Shown: positions 44,891 to 54,679, counted from the first letter of the stretch. The stretch: 64,000 nt of DNA from Asticcacaulis sp. SL142 (GCF_026625745.1 NZ_CP113061.1:1-64000); one strand, 5' to 3'. The notes: generated by a model from the sequence alone, not told the origin. Numbers and translations are program-made.

Positions 44891-45843
44891 AAGGCATTGG
44901 CATAGATGGCGGCGCGGTAAAGCCTAAGCGCAAAGGCGCGGGCTTTCAGCGGCAGGCTCTGGCTTTGCACGGTCGATTTTAGTGCGCCGCGCAAGGAGCC
45001 ACCAAACGGTAATGCCTTGATCAGGCGGGCCATTTTATAGCTGGGGTAGCGGGTGACGATCTCAGGGTGTTTGCGCACGACACGGGCGAAATTAGCACCG
45101 GATTGCTCATATTTCGACAGCAGGACATCAGCAGTATCCAGGCCCATGTGGGTGGCGGTATTGTCGATATGGTCAATGCCGAAATCGGCCGAGACGCGCA
45201 TGGCCCATTCAACATCTTCCCAGCCCCAGCCACGGAATTCCGGGTCAAAGTCGTGGGTTTTAAACACGTCCTTGCGCACCAAAAGGTTCGACGTGAACAC
45301 ATATTTTTCAGGCGCTTCCAACCGTTGGGCGGCGCTTAAACAGTCACTATAACCGGCCATCTGGGCATGGAGGGCAAAGGCTTTCGATTTGGGCGCTTTC
45401 AAAAGCGAAAAACCGCCAAACACGACCGGGGCTTCGGCGCGGGTCATATCGACCCAGCGTTCCAGAAAATTGTCCTGATCCGGCAGCATGTCGGCATCGA
45501 GAAACAGCACATAGGGCCCACGCGCGGCATCAACCAGGCGATTGCGGCCCTTGGCGCGCCCGACATTGTGCTTTAGCTCGATAAAGCAGATGGCGATATT
45601 TAAGGTATCGAGCAGGTCCATGACCTCAAGGCTTAGTTCCGGGCGGCGCGACCCGTCATCCAGCACCACGACTTCGATCTCATCACGCACATCGGTGGCG
45701 ATGGCGTTCAGCGCCTTCATCAGTTCGGCGGGGGATTCACGGAAAAACGGGATCAGCACCGACAGGCGCGGTGACACGCGCTCATGCACGCTGTTGAAAA
45801 TCAGCGTCGCTTCGATATCGAGGCGGGTGTCCTGCATGATCAT
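44887..45843 (-). CDS. hfsG: Family 2 glycosyltransferase, HfsG-like
   Basis: A 318-residue GT-A transferase expected to add sugars to the lipid-linked holdfast unit on the cytoplasmic side. Visible motifs are SVLIPFFRESP, VVLDDGSRR, KHNVGRAKGRNRLVD, the metal-binding LDADMLP (DxD) and the acceptor-side GWGWEDVEWAMRV. It is the middle gene of an overlapping trio: its start overlaps the flippase stop by ATGA, and its stop overlaps hfsH the same way, so translation is coupled. Confidence 0.83.
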   Translation of the reverse strand: MIMQDTRLDIEATLIFNSVHERVSPRLSVLIPFFRESPAELMKALNAIATDVRDEIEVVVLDDGSRRPELSLEVMDLLDTLNIAICFIELKHNVGRAKGRNRLVDAARGPYVLFLDADMLPDQDNFLERWVDMTRAEAPVVFGGFSLLKAPKSKAFALHAQMAGYSDCLSAAQRLEAPEKYVFTSNLLVRKDVFKTHDFDPEFRGWGWEDVEWAMRVSADFGIDHIDNTATHMGLDTADVLLSKYEQSGANFARVVRKHPEIVTRYPSYKMARLIKALPFGGSLRGALKSTVQSQSLPLKARAFALRLYRAAIYANAL

Positions 45844-47297
45844 ACGCCGAGTTTAGCGCGAAATAGATTATAAAATCTTAGTAAGTGTGCGCGAATACCG
45901 TGTAAATTGCAAAAATACGCGCAAAATCCGTAGATAATCGCACCTGTTGCCGATTTCAGCATCAGTTCGATGATACCGCCATGTGACGGCAGGACGGCAA
46001 TCATTGCCATCATGGCGGCTGTACAGAGGCCGGTTTTGGCCAGATCTGCGGTCGGTACGGGCAAGGGCAGGGTGCGCAGGCCCAACAGCCACGAGCCGAT
46101 CAAACCGGCCCCGAAACTCAAAGCGCACGCCCATGCCGCCCCGATTAAACCCATGCGCGGGATGAGGATAACATTGAGCGCGATATTGGCGACCGCCGGG
46201 ATCAGCATGGCGACCACCAGCAGGCGGGTTTTCTTGGCCAGCGTAAAGGCCTGAAGGAAGTAATAGGTATTCAGGCCCGAAAACAGTGCCCCCAAGGCGA
46301 CAAGTGTGGTGATGCTTACCGCTTTGGCGCGCAGGTCTTCGCCGATCATCAGTTCCCCAAAGGCAGGCGCCACCATGATCAGACCGCCGACCGCCGGAAA
46401 CAGAATAAAGCTCATGGTTTTGATCTGTTCGGTGGCGGTGGTTTTCAGCGCTTTTTCACCGTCGGATTCGAGCGCGTGTACCATCGCGGGTGTGCCCGCC
46501 GCCCCGAACCAAATGAACAGCACGTCCAGTATGCGCGACGCCAGACTATAACCGGCATGGTAGGCTCCGGCATCGGCTTCACTTAAGTAATGCGCGATCA
46601 AAAAACGGTCGGCGGTGTAGAGCGCCAGAGTCAACACCAGAGAGGCGGCAATCGGAAACCCGTAATGGGCATACTGTCTGGCGCGTTCGGCATCAAACCG
46701 GCCACGGACGGCACGGCCCCAGTCCTCACGCGCAAAAAACGGCAAGCAGATCAGGGCGATAACGGCAGCCCCTAACAATGGCGATCCGCCGCCGGTGCCG
46801 AGCAGCGCGAACGCGACCCCGAAGCCGAACCCGCCTGCGGTTTGCAGCATATCAAGGATCGACGCGGCCCTGACCCGGCCCTCTGAGCGGCGCTGTTCCT
46901 GAACCAGCTTGATCAGGCTGCGGAAGACCACGGCCCCAAGTCCGTAACCGACGGCGATTTTCAGCGCCGGATCATCGCCCGCCGGCCATAGCCACAGGCC
47001 TATCGCGGTTATGACCGCAAAGACGACCGTCACCCCAGCGAACAGCCGATAAACGCTGCCGTACAGGGCCGGGGCGGTTACATCGTCTCTGGCTTCGGCG
47101 GGATAAAAGCGCGCCATCGCCGCTTCCAGCCAGGTGAAACATACCGTCTGGGCCAGCGACGATACCCCGAACGCCAGCGCATAGCGGCCATAATCCTCTG
47201 GCGACAGGATGCGCGTGAACACCATCAATGTGGCGAACCCGATTATACCTTGCAGAATATTGGCGGGCAGATAGCCGATCAGGCCTTTGCGGAACAT
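45840..47297 (-). CDS. hfsF: Wzx-type polysaccharide flippase, HfsF-like
   Basis: A 485-residue MATE/Wzx-superfamily protein with about 14 hydrophobic segments. It begins GYLPANILQGIIGFATLMVFTRILSPEDYGRYAL, the standard opening of O-antigen flippases. It would flip lipid-linked holdfast repeat units to the periplasm. First gene of the hfsF-hfsG-hfsH transcript, divergent from the AsmA gene with 132 bases between them. Confidence 0.83.
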   Translation of the reverse strand: MFRKGLIGYLPANILQGIIGFATLMVFTRILSPEDYGRYALAFGVSSLAQTVCFTWLEAAMARFYPAEARDDVTAPALYGSVYRLFAGVTVVFAVITAIGLWLWPAGDDPALKIAVGYGLGAVVFRSLIKLVQEQRRSEGRVRAASILDMLQTAGGFGFGVAFALLGTGGGSPLLGAAVIALICLPFFAREDWGRAVRGRFDAERARQYAHYGFPIAASLVLTLALYTADRFLIAHYLSEADAGAYHAGYSLASRILDVLFIWFGAAGTPAMVHALESDGEKALKTTATEQIKTMSFILFPAVGGLIMVAPAFGELMIGEDLRAKAVSITTLVALGALFSGLNTYYFLQAFTLAKKTRLLVVAMLIPAVANIALNVILIPRMGLIGAAWACALSFGAGLIGSWLLGLRTLPLPVPTADLAKTGLCTAAMMAMIAVLPSHGGIIELMLKSATGAIIYGFCAYFCNLHGIRAHLLRFYNLFRAKLGV

Positions 47298-47429
47298 GCG
47301 GGATCTTACGTGTGAATGGTCACGCCACTATGGCACGGAGATGTTTAAAAGACTTGAATATGCAAGGGTTTATATGACGCAAAACTAACCGGATCGATTT
47401 CTGATGATCTGTATGTCTAAGTCGGGAGT

Positions 47430-49502
47430 ATGTCAGTCTGGAACAAAGACCGCTTCGGCCAGATGATAAAGGCCACCAAGACCCGACTAGCCACAGGTGC
47501 TGCGTGGTCTCGGCAATGGGCGGGTGTGCAGGCCGTGCGGGTGCAAAATCGTGTTTCGCATGTGCCTCGCAAGGTGTTGTGGGGGATTGGTGCCCTGCTG
47601 GCCGCTCTGCTAGCGATCATCATCTTTCTGGCCCAACCTAACTGGAACTGGTTTCGGCCAACCTTGTCGTCGATTGTGTCGGATCGGCTTAACCGCCCGG
47701 TCGAGATCACCGGCGATTTGCGGGTAAAGCTGTTTAGTTTCACCCCCGAAGCCCGGGTCGGTGGCTTGAAAATCGGTCAGCCGAATTGGGCAAAAAGTGC
47801 TGTCAAAACCGCCCACATGGCCGAGGCACAGCAGTTTAATATTTCAACCGAGCTTATGCCGCTGTTTATCGGGCGGGTGGTATTGCCGCACGTTGAGATT
47901 ACTAAACCTGTTGTCACGCTGTTTCAGGATAAGGGCGGGCGCGCCAACTGGAATTTCAGCACGGGCGCCAAATCCGCTGAAGCCTTTAAGCTACCGCCGA
48001 TCAAGACCTTTATCATCCGCGATGGCCAGATCAGCTATAACAGTGTCAGCCTTGGTCTGAATTTCAAAGGCACGGTCAGCGCTCAGGAAAGCGCAGGTGC
48101 TGGCCGTAAATATGCCTTCAATTTTGATGGCGACGGTCGGCTCAATGGTCAGGTGTTTGACATGGCCGCGACCGGCGGGCCGCTGCTGAATGTGCGCACC
48201 GATAAGCCCTATCCGTTTGATCTGACGGTGCGGGCAGGCCCAACGCGGCTGACCGCCAAAGGCCGCGTGCTAAAACCGTTTAATCTGGGCCAGCTTGACG
48301 GCGATGTCTCGGTCACAGGGCGCAGTCTGGCCGAGCTTTATGAGATCACCGGCCTGACCCTGCCCAATACACCGGCCTATAAAATCACCGCCCATGTAAA
48401 TCGTAATGAGCGGGTCTATCATATCAATCGCATCAATGGCCGCGTCGGCGGCAGCGATGTGGCGGGCGACCTCAAGGTCAATCTGAATAATGAGGGGAGG
48501 CCCTATCTGACCGGCGACATCAGTTCAAAAATGCTCGATTTTCAGGATCTGGGCTCACTGTTTGGGGCGACGGCGGCTAACCGGCCTGACGCGCCTGAAT
48601 TATCGGCAGCCCCCGAAGAGGCTGCGGTCACCGCGCGCCGTTTGCTACCCGATGTACCTCTTGATGTCGCCCGTGTACGCGGCATGGATGCCAAGGTCAA
48701 CTACAAGGCACTGTCAGTTAAGACGCGGCCCAATTGGCCGCTGCGTCAGGTTAATCTGGGGATTGTGCTCGACAAAGGCCGTCTGACGCTAAATCCGGTT
48801 GAGTTTAATTTTCCGCATGGTCGCCTGACCGGTATGGCTGATATTGACGCACGCACTGACGTTCAGACCAACCATATCGACATGCGCCTGACGGGCCTGC
48901 GCATACAGGATTTCACCCCCTCCATCGGCGGTGCTGAGCCGGTCGAAGGACTGCTGGATGCCCGCATTCGCGCCACCGGCACCGGCCACACGGTTCATGA
49001 TGCGGCATCGTCGGCTAATGGCGATTTCGCGCTGGTCATGCCGCAGGGCACCATCCGCCAAAGCTTTGCGGAACTGATGGGCGTCAATGCCACTAAGGGG
49101 CTGTTTATGTTGATTTCAAAAGACCCAAAGGAAACGCCGGTGCGTTGCGCCATCGCCGGGTTCAAGATCACAGACGGCGTCATGCGGGCGCAGAACATCG
49201 TCTTTGATACCGAAGTCGTGCGGGTCAGCGGCTCAGGCCGTATCAACCTTAAGGACGAAAGCCTTGATCTGGTGTTTGAGGGCAAGCCCAAGACATTTCG
49301 TCTGGTGCGGGTTGATGTCCCGATCGTTATCGGCGGCAACCTGACCCAGCCAAAGATTGGCTTAGACGCAAAGACCGCGATCGCTCAAGGCGGGCTGGCG
49401 GCGGCGTTCAATACCGTCCTGCCGTTCGTCAATCTTGACTACGCCGGTGACGCCAATTGTGCAGCACTTGAGGCGCAGACACACTCCAGAGTCCGTAACT
49501 GA
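47430..49502 (+). CDS. AsmA-family protein
   Basis: A 690-residue protein with one N-terminal membrane anchor (about 52-70: LWGIGALLAALLAIIIFLAQ) and a long periplasmic part with AsmA motifs at the start (RPVEITGDLRVKLFSFTPEARVGGLKIGQP) and end (FAELMGVNATKGLFML, SGSGRINLKDESLDLVFEGKPK). AsmA-like proteins bridge the envelope and are linked to phospholipid transport and outer-membrane assembly. Its stop at 49502 directly abuts the convergent hfsE stop at 49503. No functional link to holdfast is shown. Confidence 0.85.
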   Translation: MSVWNKDRFGQMIKATKTRLATGAAWSRQWAGVQAVRVQNRVSHVPRKVLWGIGALLAALLAIIIFLAQPNWNWFRPTLSSIVSDRLNRPVEITGDLRVKLFSFTPEARVGGLKIGQPNWAKSAVKTAHMAEAQQFNISTELMPLFIGRVVLPHVEITKPVVTLFQDKGGRANWNFSTGAKSAEAFKLPPIKTFIIRDGQISYNSVSLGLNFKGTVSAQESAGAGRKYAFNFDGDGRLNGQVFDMAATGGPLLNVRTDKPYPFDLTVRAGPTRLTAKGRVLKPFNLGQLDGDVSVTGRSLAELYEITGLTLPNTPAYKITAHVNRNERVYHINRINGRVGGSDVAGDLKVNLNNEGRPYLTGDISSKMLDFQDLGSLFGATAANRPDAPELSAAPEEAAVTARRLLPDVPLDVARVRGMDAKVNYKALSVKTRPNWPLRQVNLGIVLDKGRLTLNPVEFNFPHGRLTGMADIDARTDVQTNHIDMRLTGLRIQDFTPSIGGAEPVEGLLDARIRATGTGHTVHDAASSANGDFALVMPQGTIRQSFAELMGVNATKGLFMLISKDPKETPVRCAIAGFKITDGVMRAQNIVFDTEVVRVSGSGRINLKDESLDLVFEGKPKTFRLVRVDVPIVIGGNLTQPKIGLDAKTAIAQGGLAAAFNTVLPFVNLDYAGDANCAALEAQTHSRVRN

Positions 49503-51065
49503 TTATCGGATCGCCTTACGGTCGCCCAGTATACACGGCAGGGTCATCATCATGATATAGAGATCCAGCCAGAACGACTGCCGCTCAATGTAATCGACAT
49601 CAAGGCTGATCCGCCGGCGCACATCGTCGGCATTATGCAGCGGACCGCGGGAGCCATTAACAGCGGCCCAGCCGGTCATGCCGGGTTTCATGCGGTGGCG
49701 CCAGGCGTATTCGGCCACCAGACGCGCCGACTCGTCCGGGCCGGTCTTCATGCCAATGGCGTGGGGGCGAGGGCCAACCAGCGACATTTCACCCATAATC
49801 ACATTGAACAACTGCGGCAGTTCATCCAGGCTGGTCTTGCGAATAATGCGGCCGATGCGGGTCACGCGCTCATCACCGGCAGTCACTTGCTGGGACGCGG
49901 TCGCATCTTCGGCATCCTGACGCATCGAGCGGAATTTCCACACCATGATCGGCTCATTATTAAAGCCGTGGCGGCGCTGACGGAAGAAGACCGGGCCGGG
50001 GCTGTCTAGCTTGATCAGGCCGGCGATCAGCACCATAACCGGCGCAAATACAATCAGGGCCATCAGGCCGATAATCATATCCTGAATACGCTTATTAAAG
50101 GCACGCTTGTCGTCTTCGGTGATGCCAGACACGCGCGCCAGCGGCTGATCAGCCATGCGCGACAGGGCGGCTTGCCGGCCTTCGTCATTATGCATGTCAA
50201 CCAGCAAAGAGACTTCGTTGGGCAGGCTTTTGAGGCGGGTTATAATGTCCTTGACGCGGGCCTTGGCCGAGGGATCAACGGCGACGACAATCTGATCGAC
50301 ATAGGGGGTGATCTTATGGCTGAGCAGGGCCTTGGTGTCGCCCAGCACAGGCACACCCAGAACGGTATCAGGATTACGTGCCAATCGGTCATCGAAAATG
50401 CCCAAAATATTGACATCGCGCCGCGCCAGAGCCCCATCAATCAGGCGCTGGGCGTGTTTGGTCGCGCCCACAATCACGATGTTGGGCGTCAGGCGACCCT
50501 GCTTGCGCCAGCGTGCCACGGTGGTAAACCACAGCAGATGCAGCAGGCTGAAAAAGGCCAGACAGGCCATGGACCACATTTCCAACGCGGGCGGGAAGGT
50601 GGAAGTCCCCTTGATCAGGCAGGTCACCGCAAAGCCGGCCACCGCGCCCATCCCAATTGAACCCGCAACCTTCAGCAGTCGCTCCCACAGCTTTTCGGTA
50701 CGGTTCAGCCGGTACAGCCCAAAGGCCGAAAGGGTCATGGCGACCGCGACCGTGGCGCACAAAAACGGCAAAACCTCGCCGACCGGCAGCGACAGCATAT
50801 GCCCGCCGGAATGGGCACCTACGCCCAGAAATCCGAAAAACGCCAGGGCACAAATATCAACCATGCGAAAGATATAGGCCGCCCAGTACCCGCTTTTGCG
50901 TTCGCGTAAACTGACCAGTCGCTGGGGGCGAAACGGGCCACGGCGGACGTGCAACGCCTCCGCAAGGCCTGCCCGCGCGGCTGGGCGTTCGGGCTTTAGT
51001 CCGTCGTCGTGACGTAAACTATCGCCCGTCCTGGCGGCATCGGGCCGAATAAGGTCGATTAACAT
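49503..51065 (-). CDS. hfsE: Undecaprenyl-phosphate sugar phosphotransferase, HfsE-like
   Basis: A 520-residue initiating glycosyltransferase of the WcaJ/PssY type, which transfers a sugar-1-phosphate to undecaprenyl phosphate to start holdfast repeat synthesis. The N-terminal half has about four membrane segments, then a Rossmann-like CoA_binding_3 domain (IVIVGATKHAQRLIDGAL). A further membrane segment (about 340-360) leads into the catalytic C-terminus (KLDSPGPVFFRQRRHGFN, KFRSMRQDAE, KTSLDELPQLFNVI, GPRPHAIGMKTG). Paralogues often exist elsewhere in such genomes. Confidence 0.85.
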   Translation of the reverse strand: MLIDLIRPDAARTGDSLRHDDGLKPERPAARAGLAEALHVRRGPFRPQRLVSLRERKSGYWAAYIFRMVDICALAFFGFLGVGAHSGGHMLSLPVGEVLPFLCATVAVAMTLSAFGLYRLNRTEKLWERLLKVAGSIGMGAVAGFAVTCLIKGTSTFPPALEMWSMACLAFFSLLHLLWFTTVARWRKQGRLTPNIVIVGATKHAQRLIDGALARRDVNILGIFDDRLARNPDTVLGVPVLGDTKALLSHKITPYVDQIVVAVDPSAKARVKDIITRLKSLPNEVSLLVDMHNDEGRQAALSRMADQPLARVSGITEDDKRAFNKRIQDMIIGLMALIVFAPVMVLIAGLIKLDSPGPVFFRQRRHGFNNEPIMVWKFRSMRQDAEDATASQQVTAGDERVTRIGRIIRKTSLDELPQLFNVIMGEMSLVGPRPHAIGMKTGPDESARLVAEYAWRHRMKPGMTGWAAVNGSRGPLHNADDVRRRISLDVDYIERQSFWLDLYIMMMTLPCILGDRKAIR

Positions 51066-51303
51066 CTGGGGGCGAAACCATCACAAGTATTTTTTATATA
51101 TAACGCAGTAACATACATCCCTTAGAGGGGCGTTAACGCACATTCGTCAGGGGAATTTCTGCAATTTGAGATTGTTTTGCGCCGCCCCCAAGCGCTGAGG
51201 TGATAGCACAGGTGTTGAGTTTGAGAAAACTGAAACGCGACTTGTGCACAATTTGACGCGAGGCGTTGCCTTTTGGAAACGGACACGCTAAATCAGCCAT
51301 AAC

Positions 51304-51395
51304 GGAGACGTGGCCGAGTGGCTGAAGGCAACGGTTTGCTAAATCGTCGTACCCTGTAAGGGGTACCCAGGGTTCGAATCCCTGCGTCTCCGCCA
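51304..51395 (+). tRNA. tRNA-Ser(GCT)
   Basis: The acceptor stem GGAGACG/CGTCTCC closes a class II tRNA with a long variable arm. The anticodon loop TTGCTAA holds GCT at 51338-51340 on the stem ACGGT/ATCGT. The T-arm contains GGTTCGAATCC. Discriminator G and an encoded CCA end it at 51395. It decodes AGC/AGT. Confidence 0.95.
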
Positions 51396-51548
51396 TTTGT
51401 TTTTGCCTTATAATTCAATAGATTGAACGTGTTTTGGCGTATCGCTACATAGTGCGTGGCCATGTCGCGCGGCAGTTTATAAGTGAATCGAATGATGCGT
51501 AAGGCCGTGGGGCGAGGGCGGGTCGGTAAAGACGTAATCCCATAACAA

Positions 51549-51580
51549 AAAAAGAGCGCCTTCCCAAAAAGGAAAGGCGC
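51549..51580 (-). terminator. Rho-independent terminator of the nag operon
   Basis: GCGCCTTCC and GGAAAGGCGC (51556-51564, 51571-51580) pair with one bulge. On the minus strand the stem is followed by TC and a run of T. It lies 57 bases beyond the nagA stop and closes the operon that starts at 60316. Confidence 0.8.
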
Positions 51581-51637
51581 CAAGGATCTGAGGTCTCGAA
51601 AACCCTGAGAGTGACGGGGTAAACGCTTCGTGAGACT

Positions 51638-52795
51638 TCAGGCCGGAGTTACAAACTGTGCAGAGGCGCCCTCCTGCCACACGCCTTTGAGATTCAGGTC
51701 ACGATCCAGCCAAACGAGGTCAGCACGGGCCCCCGCGGTGAGGGTGCCGTAGTGGGCATCAAGGCCTAAGAACCGGGCGGGGGCGCTTGAGGCCATGACG
51801 GCGGCCTCATCAAGCGTCAAGCCGACCATTTCCACGGCGTTCTTCACGGCGGTGGCCATGTCGAGGTCAGAGCCCGCCAAGGTGCCGTCAGGGCCGACAC
51901 AGACGCCGTCCTCAACCCGGATCAGCTTGTCCTGCAGCATGAAGGTTTTGGTCTTGGAACCGACCGTCGGCATGGCATCAGTGACGATCATGAAGCGGTC
52001 GTGGGGGCGGCAACGCACGGCGATTTTGAGCGCCACCGGATCGACATGGCGGCCATCGATGATCAGCCCGCAATAGACGGATCGGTTCTCCAGCGCCGCC
52101 CCGACCACACCGGGCGCGCGGTGGGTGAACGGCGACATGGCGTTGAACAGGTGGGTGATCCCCGTCACCCCCTCATCAAAGGCCTGATGCATCCGGCCAT
52201 AGCTGGCATCGGTATGACCGGCGGCAACAATCACGCCCGCCTGCGTCAGGGTACGGATATCGTCCGACGTGGCCGTCTCAGGTGCCAGGGTAACCAGCGT
52301 CTTGCCGTGTTTCAGGCTGGACAGCAGTTTCAGGCTTTGTTCGGTCAGGGTGCGGAACTTGGCCGGATCGTGGGTACCCTTGCGGGCCTCATTGATGAAC
52401 GGGCCTTCGATATGGATACCGAGCACGCCGGGCACACCGTCCTCGATCGCCTGTTCAACCGCGCGCATGGCCGCATCAATGACCTCAAGCTCATCAGAGA
52501 TCAGGGTCGGCAAAAAGCCGGTTGTGCCATATTGTCTGTGGGCGGCGCCAATAGCCGCAATGGCCTCAGACGAGGTGTCGTCATTGAACAAAACCCCGCC
52601 GCCGCCATTGACCTGAGTGTCAATGAATCCCGGCAGCAGGTAGCCCCCATCAAGGTCAATGACCTCACCGGCAGACGCGGATTTTGACGCCTCAAGGCTT
52701 GCGATCCGGTCGCCCGCTATGGTCAGGACATGATCAGTGACAAAGCCTTCGGGGCTGAGGATCGATCCGTTGCGGAAGGTGGTCTTGGGACTCAT
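51638..52795 (-). CDS. nagA: N-acetylglucosamine-6-phosphate deacetylase
   Basis: A 385-residue cytoplasmic amidohydrolase that converts GlcNAc-6-phosphate to GlcN-6-phosphate and acetate. It shows the NagA barrel with FIDTQVNGGGGV near the start, the metal-site HIEGPFINEARKGTHD, AGHTDASY, THLFNAMSPFTHR, and the catalytic Asp in MIVTDAMPTVG. Its ATG overlaps the stop of the deaminase gene by ATGA. Last gene of the nag operon, followed by a clear terminator. Confidence 0.95.
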   Translation of the reverse strand: MSPKTTFRNGSILSPEGFVTDHVLTIAGDRIASLEASKSASAGEVIDLDGGYLLPGFIDTQVNGGGGVLFNDDTSSEAIAAIGAAHRQYGTTGFLPTLISDELEVIDAAMRAVEQAIEDGVPGVLGIHIEGPFINEARKGTHDPAKFRTLTEQSLKLLSSLKHGKTLVTLAPETATSDDIRTLTQAGVIVAAGHTDASYGRMHQAFDEGVTGITHLFNAMSPFTHRAPGVVGAALENRSVYCGLIIDGRHVDPVALKIAVRCRPHDRFMIVTDAMPTVGSKTKTFMLQDKLIRVEDGVCVGPDGTLAGSDLDMATAVKNAVEMVGLTLDEAAVMASSAPARFLGLDAHYGTLTAGARADLVWLDRDLNLKGVWQEGASAQFVTPA

Positions 52796-53841
52796 ACGGT
52801 TCGGGTCACTTTGTTGAGGTTCGGCGGGGCGTCGGGGTTAAGGCCACGGCGCAGGGACAGGGCGTTGGCGAAGCGGTAGAAGCTCTGGATCATCAGGATC
52901 GGCTCCAGAGCGGGCTCAAAGCGGCCCGCAGGCAGGGTTGAGGTCGCGCCACCACCAGCATCAGCCAGTTCGACCTTCGCCCCCCGCGACAGGAACTCGG
53001 CGGCGACCTCGCGTACCCCGTCGCCAGCCGTATCGGAGGTGGCAAAGGCCAGAATGGGGAAGCCTTCGCGGACAATGGCCATCGGGCCGTGACGGACCTC
53101 AGCCGAGGAGAACGCCTCGGCATGGAGGGCGCAGGTTTCTTTGAGCTTAAGCGCGGCTTCCTGGGCGATGCCAAAGCCATAGCCACGACCGATGACAAAC
53201 AGGTTGGTGGCGTCTTCAAGGGGCGGCAGGGCGTGGGACCAATCCCGATCAAAGGCGGCACGCAACTGATCGGGCAGGGCGTGGACGCTGACTTTCAGGC
53301 CGTCATCACCGGCCCATTCGGCCACGAGGGCCGCCAGAGCCGCCAGCGACACGATATAGGACTTGGTCGCCGCCACGGACAGCTCCGGGCCCGCGCACAA
53401 CGGCAGGGCTTCGTCGGCAAGGTCTGCCAGCGGCGAGGTCACGTCATTGACGAGGGCGACCACAAACGCACCGGAATCCTTATGGGCCTTGACCGAAGTC
53501 AAAAGGTCCGGGCTGCGGCCAGACTGGGAAATGGCGATGCACAGGGTCTGCGCAGCCTTGACCGGGGCGTCATAGATCGACGCCACCGACAGCGCCGCCG
53601 TTGAGGTCGGCACCCCGATCAGGGTCTCGATCAGGTACTTGCCATAGGTGGCGGCATGGTCGGATGATCCGCGCGCGCAGGTCGTAACCCCTTTGGGAGG
53701 ATCGGCCCGCAAACGATCCGCGATCCGCGTAAGCGTTGACGCGTTGGCCTCTAAAAACCGCGCCACCGCATCGCCACCCTCGCCCGCCTCACGGTGCATA
53801 AGCGTGGTATTGGCGGGCTGAACTATCGATGTATTCATCAT
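52792..53841 (-). CDS. GlmS-type isomerising GlcN-6-phosphate deaminase (NagB-II)
   Basis: About 349 residues from ATG 53841 (MNTSIVQ, with an adjacent second ATG), supported by GAAGAG upstream. Two SIS domains match the isomerase half of GlmS (CARGSSDHAATYGKYLIE; SQSGRSPDLL; AEAFSSAEVRHGP; ending NLNKVTRTV), but the glutaminase domain is absent. Such proteins act as GlcN-6-phosphate deaminases giving fructose-6-phosphate and ammonia and replace classical NagB in many Proteobacteria. Its position between nagR and nagA supports this. No classical nagB is seen. Confidence 0.9.
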   Translation of the reverse strand: MMNTSIVQPANTTLMHREAGEGGDAVARFLEANASTLTRIADRLRADPPKGVTTCARGSSDHAATYGKYLIETLIGVPTSTAALSVASIYDAPVKAAQTLCIAISQSGRSPDLLTSVKAHKDSGAFVVALVNDVTSPLADLADEALPLCAGPELSVAATKSYIVSLAALAALVAEWAGDDGLKVSVHALPDQLRAAFDRDWSHALPPLEDATNLFVIGRGYGFGIAQEAALKLKETCALHAEAFSSAEVRHGPMAIVREGFPILAFATSDTAGDGVREVAAEFLSRGAKVELADAGGGATSTLPAGRFEPALEPILMIQSFYRFANALSLRRGLNPDAPPNLNKVTRTV

Positions 53842-53873
53842 GTTAAACTCTTCAAAAACAGGTGGGCGCGCCG

Positions 53874-54674
53874 TCAAAATCCGTAGGTCAGATTGCCCAG
53901 TTCATTGACTTCGGCGATCACGTCATAGGCGTCGCCGCGATAATAGGAGTGGTTAAGCTCACAGGTCAGGCCATCGCTTAAGAACCCGCGCCGTTCGATA
54001 AACAGACCGGGGGTGCCGGGGGGCACCTGAAGGCGGTCGGCCTGTTCGCCGGTCAGGGCGACGGCGCGCAGACGCTGCAAGGCGCGCACGGGGCGGTGGC
54101 CGGTGCGGCTCAAGGCCTCATAGAGTGAATCCCCGACCTCATCGAGGGTCGGCAGGGCAAAGGCGGGCAGGGTGGTATATTCCAGCGCCATGATCGCGGC
54201 ATCGGCATAGCGCAGACGCTGAAAGCGGCAGACCTGAGAGCCCGGTGACAGGCCTAGCGACAGGGATTCTTCGGGGGTGACGACGCCGTGGGTCTTGCTG
54301 ATCCACTCCGAATGGGGCTTGCGCCCGCGCGAAATCATGTCCTCAGAGAATGACGACAGGCGCGACAGGCTTTTTTCAAACCGGCTGGCGACATAGGTGC
54401 CGGAACCCTGACGGCGAACCAGCAGACCTTCGGACACCAGCCCGTCAATGGCCTTGCGCACGGTGATGCGCGACACGTCGAAATCATAGGCCAGATCTCG
54501 CTCCGGCGGAATGGCCTCAGACGCGGTAATGATCTGGCTATGGATTGCGGTGCGCAGCCGTTTTTGGAGTTGCTGATAGAGCGGGGTCGGCTCGTCCTTA
54601 TTCAGCGTACCGATCTGGTGCGCGAAGGCGGGACGGGCGACCTGCAATCTGGCGGCGGGTGTATGATGTATCAT
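53874..54674 (-). CDS. nagR: GntR/HutC-family regulator of GlcNAc genes
   Basis: A 266-residue repressor with an N-terminal winged helix (TPLYQQLQKRLRTAIHS, then SRITVRKAIDGLVSEGLLVRRQGSGTYVA, about 28-100) and a C-terminal UTRA effector domain (about 120-260: SLGLSPGSQVCRFQRLRYADA, LFIERRGFLSDG). HutC members of nag loci sense GlcN-6-P or GlcNAc-6-P. It starts 5 bases after the kinase stop and lies inside the operon it probably controls. I could not assign its operator. Confidence 0.88.
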   Translation of the reverse strand: MIHHTPAARLQVARPAFAHQIGTLNKDEPTPLYQQLQKRLRTAIHSQIITASEAIPPERDLAYDFDVSRITVRKAIDGLVSEGLLVRRQGSGTYVASRFEKSLSRLSSFSEDMISRGRKPHSEWISKTHGVVTPEESLSLGLSPGSQVCRFQRLRYADAAIMALEYTTLPAFALPTLDEVGDSLYEALSRTGHRPVRALQRLRAVALTGEQADRLQVPPGTPGLFIERRGFLSDGLTCELNHSYYRGDAYDVIAEVNELGNLTYGF

Positions 54675-54679
54675 GTGAG

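Noticed and set aside
47320-47345. A sigma-54-like element (TGGCAC-N5-TGTT) upstream of hfsF/AsmA
   Set aside because: The GC element is not followed by TTGC at the right place, so the match is too weak.
51133-51583. Minus-strand reading frames across the tRNA
   Set aside because: They overlap tRNA-Ser and a terminator and have no homology or ribosome site. They arise by chance.
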